DNA of 64,000 nt from positions 124,001 to 188,000 of the forward strand of contig JADKKR010000008.1 of NCBI GenBank assembly GCA_016720395.1. The letters are read 5' to 3'. Below are positions 9,149-17,555 of the stretch, piece after piece (positions within the stretch are counted from its first letter, which is position 1; the number at the start of each line of letters is the position of its first letter). Position numbers and translations under genes: made by a program. The DNA is from Geobacteraceae bacterium (GTDB taxonomy: Bacteria; Desulfobacterota; Desulfuromonadia; Geobacterales; Pseudopelobacteraceae). The notes beneath the pieces are model-generated. The model was given only the letters and a program-made list of their open reading frames with translations. It was not told the DNA's origin and did no database searches.

Positions 9149-9587
9149 GGCGCACTCCCCCCAATCCGGTCAGGCCATAATTTCAAGCCTGTCCTGTACA
9201 ATATAAGTATAGTACTGCGATTCAACAGTGTTTCTGCATCAGGTAACGGCCTGGTCAAAACGGTTGTTACAATCTTATGTGACCGCGGTGCATTGCCTGA
9301 CCAGTGACCGGAACAACTTGTCCAACAGTACCTCAACAGGCACAGATGGAAGAGATGCTTTAATGCACAGTTGACAGTGAATTCAAATCAAAATGCTGCA
9401 AAATGGGAGAACCGGAATAGGGGGCTCCCTGCCTTATATACAGTGTGCCCGTCCCTATGGAACGGAACCAGTCAAAGCAGGCAGAAGGGGAGAACTGACT
9501 TTGAGGGGGAACGTTATACGGACGGGATGGGTAAAGGATATTCACTACTATGACTGTCCAATTCGGATAACCACCACCTTTCCGATT
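9149..9587 (-). other. Long untranslated leader between riboswitch terminator and corA
   Basis: About 440 bases without a convincing gene. Short open frames on both strands lack conserved features and ribosome binding sites. On the minus strand it would be the 5' leader of corA downstream of the M-box terminator. A second promoter closer to corA cannot be excluded, but none is clear. Confidence 0.5.
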
Positions 9588-9621
9588 CAAAAAACAAAAA
9601 AGCCACGGGAAACCGTGGCCT
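9588..9621 (-). terminator. Riboswitch-controlled terminator upstream of corA
   Basis: On the minus strand GCCACGG-GAAA-type loop-CCGTGGC (7-8 bp stem) is followed by TTTTTTGTTTTTT. It lies about 25 bases after the M-box aptamer and is the expected expression platform: high Mg would favour termination before corA. Confidence 0.88.
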
Positions 9622-9644
9622 GTTAACAACATGCCTTGATTCCC

Positions 9645-9843
9645 CACTCGTAGGTTTTCAGCAGTGCACAACGTAGGTTCGGGCCCTGTAAACAGGATAA
9701 GTACGTTAACGGAGTTATAACGTACTAAAAACCAGCTACCTTAGGTAAAGCCTTAAGCCGGCAATACCTGGTCTACCCATTGGCGTCTTTCGACATTTCT
9801 GGGCAGTAGCCTGTGTTTGTGCAAACGCCTCATGCTAACGAGG
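9645..9843 (-). promoter_or_regulatory. M-box (ykoK-type) Mg2+ riboswitch
   Basis: Read on the minus strand it carries the M-box hallmarks recalled from the Bacillus mgtE leader: CTCGTTAG near the 5' end pairing with CTACGAG at the 3' end (P1); the core CTGCCCAGAAATGTC, a GAAA-type loop, then GACGCCAATGGGT; and a following stem closed by ACCAG/CTGGT. A nine-bp hairpin (AGTACGTTA/TAACGTACT) sits in the variable region. Promoter, aptamer and terminator are in the right order, ahead of a corA-type gene. In the known family, Mg binding compacts the RNA and promotes termination. Confidence 0.9.
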
Positions 9844-9856
9844 ATCAGATTTCTAT

Positions 9857-9886
9857 CTTATAGACTTGATCAAATGGTTTTGTCAA
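9857..9886 (-). promoter_or_regulatory. Sigma-70 promoter of the M-box/corA transcript
   Basis: On the minus strand TTGACA (9881-9886) and TATAAG (9857-9862) are separated by 18 bases. Transcription would begin near 9850, a few bases before the M-box 5' stem. Confidence 0.8.
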
Positions 9887-9993
9887 TCGTCAAATTCCTC
9901 TGATTTGATTACATAATCGCAACAATTATGGTACATCCTTCCAACGAAAGAATGCATTTCCTTTGAACGGCTAGTCTGTTACTATACAATAAT

Positions 9994-10452
9994 ATGGGTG
10001 AAAAACTGATCTGCAATAACAAAAAGGCCTACCACGACTACTTCATCGAAGAAAAGCTGGAGGCCGGCATGGTGCTTCAGGGGACCGAGGTCAAGTCATT
10101 GCGGGCCGGGAAAGCCAGCCTGAACGAGTCCTTCATGCTGGTAAGAGACGGTCAGGCATATCTGCATAACCTCACCATTTCGCACTACGAGTTTGGAAAC
10201 AGCCAGAATCATCAAACGGATCGCAACCGGAAACTGTTGCTTCACCGCAAGGAGATTGACCGGATTTACGGCCGGATCCGGGAACAGGGCTATTCCGCCA
10301 TTCCGCTCAGGCTGTACTTTAAGGATGGGCTGGTCAAGGTTGAGATCGGGCTCGGAAAAGGCAAGAAAATGTACGACAAGCGGGAAGACATGAAGAAGAA
10401 AGACACCCAGCGCGAGATTTCGCAGGTGCTGAAGTCGAGGAACAGGGATTAA
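9994..10452 (+). CDS. smpB: SsrA-binding protein SmpB
   Basis: Binds tmRNA and brings it to stalled ribosomes for trans-translation. It is 152 aa with the full family pattern: N-terminal NKKAYHDYFIEEKLEAG, GTEVKSLR, and a basic C-terminal tail (KKMYDKREDMKKKD). The ATG matches the usual family start, but no Shine-Dalgarno sequence is visible before it. The tmRNA gene follows 88 bases downstream on the same strand, an arrangement seen in several bacteria. Confidence 0.96.
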   Translation: MGEKLICNNKKAYHDYFIEEKLEAGMVLQGTEVKSLRAGKASLNESFMLVRDGQAYLHNLTISHYEFGNSQNHQTDRNRKLLLHRKEIDRIYGRIREQGYSAIPLRLYFKDGLVKVEIGLGKGKKMYDKREDMKKKDTQREISQVLKSRNRD

Positions 10453-10540
10453 CGGCAGTTCAAGGTTCGATGTTTGTTGTTCAAGATTATGGTTTCAACC
10501 ACGAACTTTGAACCCGGTACATTGAACAAATAGTTTTCAG

Positions 10541-10893
10541 GGGGGTGTAAAGGTTTCGACGGGGAAGTGAATTTCTGGATTGCACCGGGTCGGGGCAGGC
10601 GGCCGACCTTAATAAACCTGCAACGGCTTAATTGCCGACAATTATAACACTCCTGTTGCACTAGCTGCTTAACAGGCGCCCCCAATGAAGATGCCGGTGG
10701 TACAACGGGGGCGTCATTCACTACCGGATAGGGATGCGCGACGCCCGTAGCGCAACCCGAGATCAACGGGACCGCTGGTTTGCTGCTTTGTCAGGTGCGC
10801 AGAAAACCGGTTAAATCGAGCAACTGACTAACGGTGTAGTAATTCAGATCGTAGGTTCTTCGGACGCGGGTTCGATTCCCGCCACCTCCACCA
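10541..10893 (+). ncRNA. ssrA: Transfer-messenger RNA (tmRNA)
   Basis: Rescues stalled ribosomes. The 5' end GGGGGTG pairs with CACCTCC before the encoded CCA tail (10890-10893), forming the alanyl acceptor stem; TTCGA of the T-loop is at the 3' end. The tag reading frame at 10634-10672 encodes ADNYNTPVALAA and ends TAA; the LAA/VAA-type end is the usual protease signal. Pseudoknots were not traced in full. The 3' end is a common integration site, and a recombinase remnant lies right behind it. Confidence 0.96.
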
Positions 10894-10942
10894 AAAGAAA
10901 GAATTCGAACCGGTGCACCAACACCAGGCGGATTCTAAAGAT

Positions 10943-10965
10943 AAAGGCCCCTTACGGGGCCTTTT
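10943..10965 (+). terminator. Terminator after ssrA
   Basis: AAAGGCCCC-TTA-CGGGGCCTTTT forms a stem of about 9 bp with a T-run about 50 bases after the tmRNA. The near symmetry would let it work on both strands. Confidence 0.85.
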
Positions 10966-11202
10966 GTCGTGAAGCAAAGCTAGTGGTTGTAGCTTGGAAA
11001 CTGCCATCAGATAGGGTTTCCCAATATCCGGAGTAACTGGCTGCAGGGTAACTTCCCCCAGTATTTTACGGAGCAGAAGTGCCGACTGCTCGGTTTTTTC
11101 CTCCAGAACTTCCTTGGCGTGAGATAGCCGGTCGGTAATCCATTCCATTAGCGGTGCCTTGAATACCTGCTTATGTGTGGATTCCAGTACAGGCCCTGTC
11201 AA
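10963..11202 (-). pseudogene. C-terminal remnant of a large serine recombinase
   Basis: About 80 codons on the minus strand read like the tail of a serine site-specific recombinase: a helical stretch (WITDRLSHAKEVLEE), then LLLRKILGEVTLQPV and GKPYLMAVSKLQPLALL. No catalytic domain or start is present. The frame runs on through the terminator into the antisense of ssrA, so it has no stop of its own. Upstream it is cut off near an IS256-like end. The family call rests on remembered patterns and is moderate. Confidence 0.55.
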
Positions 11203-11220
11203 TAATTTTGTGTAAATGGA
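11192..11220 (+). mobile_element. Solitary IS256-like inverted-repeat end
   Basis: The 29 bases begin GGCCCTGTCAATAATTTTGT and continue GTAAATGG, resembling the terminal repeats of IS256/mutator-family elements. No transposase gene or partner end is present in the window. It marks the edge of the recombinase fragment. Assigned by resemblance only. Confidence 0.4.
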
Positions 11221-11248
11221 TATTTCGGTCAGAGCTTACAAGTCGGCT

Positions 11249-13504
11249 TTAACGTTGTTTGACCCACTTTTCCAGTAGCTCCAATAATTTTGGGAAATCA
11301 ATCGGTTTTGGCAAATAATCATCCATCCCGGCATCAAGGCACTTCTGTCGGTCCTCCATCATGGCAGCGGCCGTGAGCGCTATGATCGGTATGGCGTGGT
11401 TTCTGACATTTGAACTTTGGTTGCGGATAGCAGCTGTAGCTTCATAGCCATCCATCACGGGCATGCTGCAATCCATCAGCACCAGGTCAAAATCCTTCTC
11501 TTCCAACAACTTCAATGCTTCCCTGCCATTTTTGGCCATCTCCACCTGATAACTGTACTTGGAAAGCCACCTATTTAACACATACTGATTGGCCTCATCG
11601 TCTTCGACCAGAAGAATACGGGTGGTGGTGATACTCGCTACAACTGGCGTTTCGGTGGTGAGAATGTCAGGAATATGAATCTGCTTCTGGAGTAATACCG
11701 TAAACCAAAACTCGGATCCTTGCCCTTCAACACTCTCTACACCAACGCTGCCCCCCATCAACTCCGCAAGATGGCGTGCGATAGCTAACCCTAAGCCCGT
11801 CCCGCCGTATTCAAGGCCGGTGGAACTGTCCGCTTGAGTGAATGCCTCGAAAACCTTTCCAACTTTGTCCTGAGCAATGCCGATGCCGCTGTCTCTCACC
11901 GAAAAACGCAACGTGGTCTGCTGTTCGTCTTCCGAGTCTTTGCTGATCTGCAGCGATATGGTGCCTTGTTTGGTAAACTTGATTGCGTTGCCGATCAGGT
12001 TGGTGATGATCTGGCGCAGTCGTAACGAGTCACCGGTCAAACGGAGCGGCACGTCCGGATTGATCTGAAGGTTAAGTTCCAGCCCCTTTACACTGGCCAG
12101 TTGAGAAAAGATACTGACGGTGGCAGTCATCTCAACCGATAGATCAAATTCCGTAGTTTCCAGTTCAACACTGCCCGCTTCAATCCGGGAGAGATCAAGG
12201 ATGTCACTGATCAGTTGCAGCAGGTTCTTGCCGGACTTTCGCAGAAGTTCGGTATATTCCTTCTGTTCATTATTCAGATCCGTCATCTGCAGGAGTTGAG
12301 ATATGGCGATGATCCCATTCATGGGGGTGCGGATCTCATGACTCATGTTGGACAGGAACCGGCTCTTGGCGATGTTGGCGGATTCGGCGGCGGCTTTGGC
12401 CCGGAGTAATTCTAGCTCCCCCTGTTTGCGTTCAGTGATGTCCGTGAGAGCACCCGTCCAAATAACATCCCCATTTTCAAGAGGTCGGGGCAAAGATTGG
12501 AAACGGGCCCACTTGACCACGCCGTCAATGAGAAGGCGACCTTCCCAGGAGAACTCCTGAAGAAGTACCGCTGCCTCTTCATTTTTCTTTACACACCCTT
12601 CCCTGTCATCGGCATGAATTAGTTCAAAAATTATTCCCGGGTTATTCTCTAAGACTTCCTTTGTAGTGCCCAGGATTTTGCAAAAAGGTTCGGATACCAA
12701 TTCGATGAGATAAGGAGAGTTTTTGAAACTTTTCCACGCATCTTTTTCCCAGGTCTCCTGTGCAAATACCCGGATTCTGTAAATACCAGCGGATTGGGTA
12801 TTGATAATGTCCATAGAGAGGTCCCGCTCATATTGGAGGGTTTGTTCCGCCTTCTTGCGCTCGGCGATCTCCTGCTGCAACCTGGTTATAGTCAAGGACA
12901 GCTCTTCAGTTCGTTCTGCAACCTGTTCTTCAAGAGCGTCGTTTGTTTGCCGTAATGCCTGTTCCAACTGCTTGCGATCGTTTATGTCGCCAATGGTAAT
13001 CCATAACTCATCGTCGCTATGCAGGGAAGCCCGCAGAATCACCCAGAACGGAGAGCCATCGGACTGTTCAAAGCGCAGTTCGAGTTTAAAGTTCTCCGAT
13101 GCTTCAACGGCACTTCTGCTCAGCAGGTAATATGAATCAACATCATCTCTGAAAATGAATTTTTTAATCGGCCTATTGATCAGATCATCAGTTTTCAAGC
13201 CAAGCATAGTTGCAGCGGTGAGATTGGCCCTCTGGATTAAACCGTCTTTGTTGAGGGTCATGTAGCCGACAGGCGCAAGATCGTAGAGGTCGAAATAACT
13301 GTCCCGAGTAGCCTCCAGATCAAGTCCCGTACGGGTCAGCACCTCGTTCTGCATCTCCAGTTCTATCTGATGCACTTGCAGTTCATGGAAGAGTCGTTTT
13401 TCGTCATACGAAAGTTGATCGGGCGTTACGCCCCCGTTTGCATTGAGCTTATCTTCGGCTCGCTGGCGCAGTGCTTGGACTGTCGTAGGCGGTATACTTG
13501 TCAT
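11249..13504 (-). CDS. Cytoplasmic PAS hybrid sensor histidine kinase/response regulator
   Basis: 751 aa with no membrane segment. Order: N-terminal helices, PAS (about 65-180), coiled coil (about 190-235, LEEQVAERTEELSLTITRLQ), a second PAS (about 240-370), HisKA with the phospho-His in SHEIRTPMNG, HATPase (DSGIGI, GGTGLGLAIA), and a receiver domain with the acceptor Asp in LVLMDCSMPVMDG. ATG 13504 has GGAGAG six bases upstream and is preferred over the ATG pair at 13525-13528. No partner regulator is adjacent. It sits in the scarred zone behind ssrA and may have arrived with an island. Confidence 0.9.
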   Translation of the reverse strand: MTSIPPTTVQALRQRAEDKLNANGGVTPDQLSYDEKRLFHELQVHQIELEMQNEVLTRTGLDLEATRDSYFDLYDLAPVGYMTLNKDGLIQRANLTAATMLGLKTDDLINRPIKKFIFRDDVDSYYLLSRSAVEASENFKLELRFEQSDGSPFWVILRASLHSDDELWITIGDINDRKQLEQALRQTNDALEEQVAERTEELSLTITRLQQEIAERKKAEQTLQYERDLSMDIINTQSAGIYRIRVFAQETWEKDAWKSFKNSPYLIELVSEPFCKILGTTKEVLENNPGIIFELIHADDREGCVKKNEEAAVLLQEFSWEGRLLIDGVVKWARFQSLPRPLENGDVIWTGALTDITERKQGELELLRAKAAAESANIAKSRFLSNMSHEIRTPMNGIIAISQLLQMTDLNNEQKEYTELLRKSGKNLLQLISDILDLSRIEAGSVELETTEFDLSVEMTATVSIFSQLASVKGLELNLQINPDVPLRLTGDSLRLRQIITNLIGNAIKFTKQGTISLQISKDSEDEQQTTLRFSVRDSGIGIAQDKVGKVFEAFTQADSSTGLEYGGTGLGLAIARHLAELMGGSVGVESVEGQGSEFWFTVLLQKQIHIPDILTTETPVVASITTTRILLVEDDEANQYVLNRWLSKYSYQVEMAKNGREALKLLEEKDFDLVLMDCSMPVMDGYEATAAIRNQSSNVRNHAIPIIALTAAAMMEDRQKCLDAGMDDYLPKPIDFPKLLELLEKWVKQR

Positions 13505-14323
13505 GGCACACTCTCCATACTTCATCAATCCGGCTTTATTGCTCAGTTATCAGAGCAGTGTACTTAGCGGCAGCATACAACGCTGGAAAACATAATCAGT
13601 TCTTCTATATGCAGCTGAGACGCCACCTTTAGTGAATATTTATAAAATATCTTAATTCTATCAGATTACAATATGAATATTATGGTCTGGGCTATCGAGT
13701 GAGTAAAAGTTACAAAAATATGAAACGTTGCGATGGGGCTTTGTCATATAGAATCGACTCTACCACCTCGGATGGGATCTAGGGATAGGGTACCCCCCAT
13801 GGTAAGTTTGTGAGTGCCGACAGGGTGACAGGACAAGACTTGTATCCTCAGAGTTTTGAAGGTGAATGGATCGAGGGGATTGGATACTGGCAGGAGGGCA
13901 GAAAGGGAGGACCGTACTTTTGCGTTGGCGATTGACCATCAGTGCCAATATTGCGGAAGCACATTTTTAACTGAGTAGGGGGGTAAGCAAAAACATTTGG
14001 GGGTAGATTTGGGGGTATCCCTGTTTCTGTAACATACAATAATACAAATAAAACAGATAGTTATGCAGCCAGTTGTATGGACACCACCCCATTTGATAGT
14101 CCGGTATTGTCCGGCAACAACCAAAAGCCCTTGAAAAATCAAGGGCTTTTACTTTTGTGTTATCCTGTGGTGCCCGTGCGGTATCGGTTATTTTTTGTTC
14201 AGTGGAGCGGAGATTGAGGCCGGTTTATATCAGGACAATGGCATCGTATCGGCCGGATGCAGGTATGTATCCCAATATGCAGTCATACAATGTGGGATTG
14301 TCATAATTCATGCCGCTCTGTTT
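13505..14323. other. Gene-poor stretch behind the kinase
   Basis: No well-supported gene. It contains AT-rich DNA (13600-13720), a 41-codon open frame at 13810-13935 (+) with ordered-looking composition but no known family, G-runs (GGGGG at 13976-14015, repeated GGGGGTA units), and a terminator-like hairpin at 14123-14150. The repeated GGGGGTA units resemble DNA upstream of phage-type integrase genes, but no integrase is present. Confidence 0.4.
14123..14150. terminator. Isolated bidirectional terminator hairpin
   Basis: AAAAGCCCTTGA-AAAA-TCAAGGGCTTTT: a perfect 10-12 bp stem with A/T flanks on both sides. No intact gene ends beside it; it could be a leftover of a lost gene or serve the small minus-strand zinc-ribbon gene. 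Confidence 0.75.
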
Positions 14324-14524
14324 TCAAGCCGGTACATGAACGCAGCCCGGGAGGTGATATTTTCGGCCCTGCTTTATGACATCAATTCGCTGGTTACCCT
14401 CTCCCAGGGGAATAAGCCGCCAAACATGGCCGCACCTGCATTCTTTTATGGGGCTTTCCTTCGAGGTATAGCCCCGTGCCTCGTAGACATCAATGTTTCT
14501 GTTCTGACAATTCGGGCATTTCAT
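14324..14524 (-). CDS. Small zinc-ribbon protein
   Basis: 66 aa. CPNC at residues 3-6 and CRCGHVW around residue 29 form a likely zinc ribbon, similar in layout to phage Ogr/Delta-type activators and to general zinc-ribbon proteins. The C-terminal part is basic (GRKYHLPGC). AAGGGG lies nine bases before the ATG. A long antisense frame on the plus strand has no recognisable features, so this strand is preferred. The function is unknown. Confidence 0.5.
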   Translation of the reverse strand: MKCPNCQNRNIDVYEARGYTSKESPIKECRCGHVWRLIPLGEGNQRIDVIKQGRKYHLPGCVHVPA

Positions 14525-14931
14525 ATTGTGGTCCCCTTGGAGGGTAAGCCGTTTTCATTGCCGGTGAGCCTATTCCCGGCAATGGGCAGACTTTAGAAAA
14601 TCGACTGGATAATCCTGCTTATCCCCCGACTGTGCTAAAATTTCCGGATAGTGCGGGCATGTCGCTTCACATCATTACTATTGTTAGTATTTACCACCAA
14701 TGAACTATAATACAAGCATACTGGTTTTTTTCATGTGAAAAATCGGACCAGGCTGTTACGTCAGAGAAACTGCAGAGCCGGTGAGATTAAAATATAGCTT
14801 GATAACAGAGTAATGGTTTGTCTGTAAAAAGATGAAAAAGTAAGCTACAATTCGATAAAATGATCACGGGGGACGCCCCGGCAGAAGAAGGCCTGTAAAG
14901 CGGGCCTTTTTCCGTAAGGAGCCGCTGTATT
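14525..14931. other. AT-rich intergenic region with leader of the radical SAM gene
   Basis: No gene. The 3' part (about 14795-14931) is probably the transcribed leader of the next gene: a possible -35 TTGATA near 14798, a CGGGG-GACG-CCCCG hairpin at 14868-14881, and a second hairpin with T-run. The first 250 bases show nothing beyond AT-rich DNA. Confidence 0.45.
14887..14912 (+). terminator. Attenuator-like hairpin just before the radical SAM gene
   Basis: AAGGCC-tgtaaagcg-GGCCTTTTT ends about 20 bases before the ATG at 14932, with the ribosome binding site AAGGAG between. A terminator this close to a start suggests premature termination control, but it could also end an upstream small transcript. 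Confidence 0.6.
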
Positions 14932-16257
14932 ATGCAAAATCGTATTCCTAAAATGGTGTATGCCGATGCCAAAGGCAATATCTTCGACCACCCGGAACTG
15001 TGCATGGCCGGTATGAGCGGCACGGTGTCAGTGTTGCCCGAAGATGTGGAGCTGATACCGCTGCCGGAGGACAGCCGGCTGTTTACCATGCCGGCTATGC
15101 CGCCGGTTGCCTGGGATGCGAAGAAAAAGATGTTCGTTACCGTGGATGAGATGCGAAATGGCCGCACGAGCCACAGGATCCAGGCTGTGGCGGCTTTCAT
15201 GGCCCCCGGCTATGTGCGCACGCTGTTGCCGGCCTGTGTGTATCCCGCCAATAAAGCGCATCTGCCGTTATGGTCCTACACGGCCGTGGGATGGGACGAG
15301 GAGCGTGACTGCTTTGTCGTGGCGGCGACGAAGGTGGATGCCAACACCAACTGGAATCCGGTCAATTACGACGACCGTACGCTTGATCCGCTGGTGCGGA
15401 AGATGCTGCAGGAGATGCCGGACAACCGTCTGCTGGAACAGTTGTCGCGCTGTGCCGTCGATTATCACTGCTTTGCTGCCAAGAACCTCTTTTATCGACG
15501 ATGGGAAGCGCCGCTGCCTACCTCGCCGGTCTGCAATTCGGCCTGCCTTGGCTGCATCAGCCTGCAACCTTCAGAATGCTGTCCTTCAAACCACGACCGC
15601 ATAGCCTTTGTCCCGACTCCCGAGGAATTGTGCGAGATCGCCATACCGCACCTGGAGCAGGCCGAGCAGGCTATTGTGTCTTACGGTCAGGGGTGTGAGG
15701 GCGACCCTATCCTTCAGGCCGGTACCATTGCAGAGGCCACGCGGCGCATGAAGGCGGCCACGCCCCGCGGTACGGTCAATTTCAATTCCAACGGATCACT
15801 GCCTGACCGGATACAGCAGTTATGCGATGCCGGGATGGATTCCTTCCGTTTCTCCCTGAACTCTGTCAGGGAGGATCTCTATAACCGCTACTATCGCCCC
15901 AAGGGATATACGTTCGCTGATGTGCTGCGTTCAGTAAGGTGTGCCAAGGAAAACAACCGCTTTACCATGATCAATTACCTGGTGTCGCCGGGAGTCTCCG
16001 ATGCACCGGACGAGGTGGAAACGCTGCTGCGCTTTGTGGCCGATACCGGTGTCGACATGATTCAGATGCGTAACCTGTCTATTGATCCTGATTATTACAA
16101 CAGGGAGATGGGGGTGGTTGGAAAAGGGATCGGCATGTACCGCCTGTTGCAGCTGCTGAAGAAGGAATTCCCCCGATTGCAGTTCGGATATTATAACCGC
16201 ACCAGGGAGAACTTCTTTCCGGATGGTTTTGAAAAGGGATGGCCGGTTTCGGGGTGA
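14932..16257 (+). CDS. Radical SAM protein of unknown function
   Basis: 441 aa. The radical SAM cluster motif CNSACLGC (CX3CX2C) lies unusually deep, near residue 202, after about 200 residues with no family I recognise. Further Cys follow immediately (SECC), then typical barrel elements (YGQGCEGDPIL for SAM binding; FRFSLNS). No C-terminal SPASM cluster is evident. AAGGAG precedes the ATG by nine bases. It stands alone between a tandem-hairpin leader and an MshEN gene, so context gives no substrate. It may be a maturase or a regulator-like enzyme; this is open. Confidence 0.8.
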   Translation: MQNRIPKMVYADAKGNIFDHPELCMAGMSGTVSVLPEDVELIPLPEDSRLFTMPAMPPVAWDAKKKMFVTVDEMRNGRTSHRIQAVAAFMAPGYVRTLLPACVYPANKAHLPLWSYTAVGWDEERDCFVVAATKVDANTNWNPVNYDDRTLDPLVRKMLQEMPDNRLLEQLSRCAVDYHCFAAKNLFYRRWEAPLPTSPVCNSACLGCISLQPSECCPSNHDRIAFVPTPEELCEIAIPHLEQAEQAIVSYGQGCEGDPILQAGTIAEATRRMKAATPRGTVNFNSNGSLPDRIQQLCDAGMDSFRFSLNSVREDLYNRYYRPKGYTFADVLRSVRCAKENNRFTMINYLVSPGVSDAPDEVETLLRFVADTGVDMIQMRNLSIDPDYYNREMGVVGKGIGMYRLLQLLKKEFPRLQFGYYNRTRENFFPDGFEKGWPVSG

Positions 16258-16368
16258 CACGTGCAGCATATTAATTGATGCATATCCGGTCAATTTTGGG
16301 TATTATCGCGGACATTTCATGCTGCGGACACGGCAAAATCCCTTACCGGATTGGCGAGGAAGGTGGGT

Positions 16369-17523
16369 ATGTCACTAAAACTGGGCGAACTGCTGATCAA
16401 TGAAGGGATAATTACGCAAGACCAGCTTGAAGAGGCATTGAAATGCCACGTCATTTTCGGCGTCAAGCTGGGAAGCGCCATGATAGAACTCGGCTTTGTC
16501 AGGGAGGATGTCCTGCTCAACCTCCTGAGCAAAAAACTGGGTGTGCCGTCGGTTACCCACGATGCGCTCTTTAACGTGCCGGGCGACGTCATTGCCCGCC
16601 TTTCGCCGGCCGTTGCCGCAAAATTCCGGGTTGTCCCGATCAAGCTTGATCATAAGCGCCTGTACGTGGCGATGGCTGATCCGACCGACCTGAAAGCCCA
16701 GGAGGAGCTCTCCTTCATCTCAGGGCTGATCATCGTACCGAACATAGCCCCGGAACTCCAGATTCTCTACGCTCTGGAGAAATATTACAGCTTCAAACTC
16801 GATCACCGCTACGTCAGCGCCAGTTGCGAACTCAAGCGACGGAGAAGCTACAACAAGGTTGATGAGTCCACCGGCTTCATTACCGACGACAGCAAGTACA
16901 CGATCAGTGACGATATCGAGCGCACAGCAGGGTCCGGCGGAATGATCGACGTCCAGATCCCCAAGGAGCTGACCAAGGGCGGGGGCGCCTCCGAGCCCGA
17001 ACCGCGGCAATTGACGGACAAAGAAACCATTGAACTCTATACCATCGACAAGCTGTCGCTTGATTTCTCCAAGGCGAAAAAAAGCGATGACGTAGCGGAT
17101 GTCTTTATCAGGTATCTGGGTCAGGAATTCAACAAGTGCGCCCTGATGACAATTCGGGGGAACAGGGCAATCGGCTGGAGGGCCGCCTCCGGCGGGCGGT
17201 TGGTAAAGGATTTCGGGCAAACTGCCATCGATCTCTCGCAGAGCCCGGAACTTGCCGGAATTCTCAGCGACAAGCTTTATTTCTCCGGGCCGCTGACAAA
17301 GCTTCCCGCCAATCTGCCGCTGATGCAGGCGCTCGACCTTTCCATCTTCAGTTCGATAGTTGCGCTGCCGGTGATAATGAACGACAGGGTGGTGGCGATG
17401 ATCGTGGTCTCGGCGGATACGGCTTCACTGCAGCGCAGGCTTGATGATTTGCAAAAGCTGGTCTATAAGGCCTCGCTGACATTCCAGATACTGGTTCTCA
17501 AGAACAAACTGCTGCAGACGTGA
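16369..17523 (+). CDS. MshEN (GspE N-terminal) domain protein with C-terminal GAF-like domain
   Basis: Residues 1-145 form a GspE/PilB-type N-terminal domain (LGELLINEGIITQDQLEEAL, then the RLSPAVAAKFRVVPI region), which binds c-di-GMP in characterised family members. A linker of about 90 residues and a GAF-like C-terminal domain (about 225-375) follow, in place of the usual secretion ATPase. There is no Walker motif. It may be a stand-alone c-di-GMP receptor linked to type IV pili or secretion. ATG 16369 has AGGAAGG upstream and is preferred over the TTG at 16351. Confidence 0.8.
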   Translation: MSLKLGELLINEGIITQDQLEEALKCHVIFGVKLGSAMIELGFVREDVLLNLLSKKLGVPSVTHDALFNVPGDVIARLSPAVAAKFRVVPIKLDHKRLYVAMADPTDLKAQEELSFISGLIIVPNIAPELQILYALEKYYSFKLDHRYVSASCELKRRRSYNKVDESTGFITDDSKYTISDDIERTAGSGGMIDVQIPKELTKGGGASEPEPRQLTDKETIELYTIDKLSLDFSKAKKSDDVADVFIRYLGQEFNKCALMTIRGNRAIGWRAASGGRLVKDFGQTAIDLSQSPELAGILSDKLYFSGPLTKLPANLPLMQALDLSIFSSIVALPVIMNDRVVAMIVVSADTASLQRRLDDLQKLVYKASLTFQILVLKNKLLQT

Positions 17524-17555
17524 CGATAACGGCAGTCGCCGCTTCCGGATCGTGA

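Noticed and set aside
9360..9671. 103-codon minus-strand frame in the corA leader
   Set aside because: It spans the riboswitch terminator and part of the aptamer and has no protein-like features.
10828..10962. Open frame continuing from the recombinase remnant through the tmRNA (WRWRESNPRPK tail)
   Set aside because: This tail is the antisense of the tmRNA/tRNA-like 3' end, a well-known false protein.
14195..14596. 133-codon plus-strand frame opposite the zinc-ribbon gene
   Set aside because: No domain or ribosome binding site; the opposite strand shows a coherent Cys pattern.
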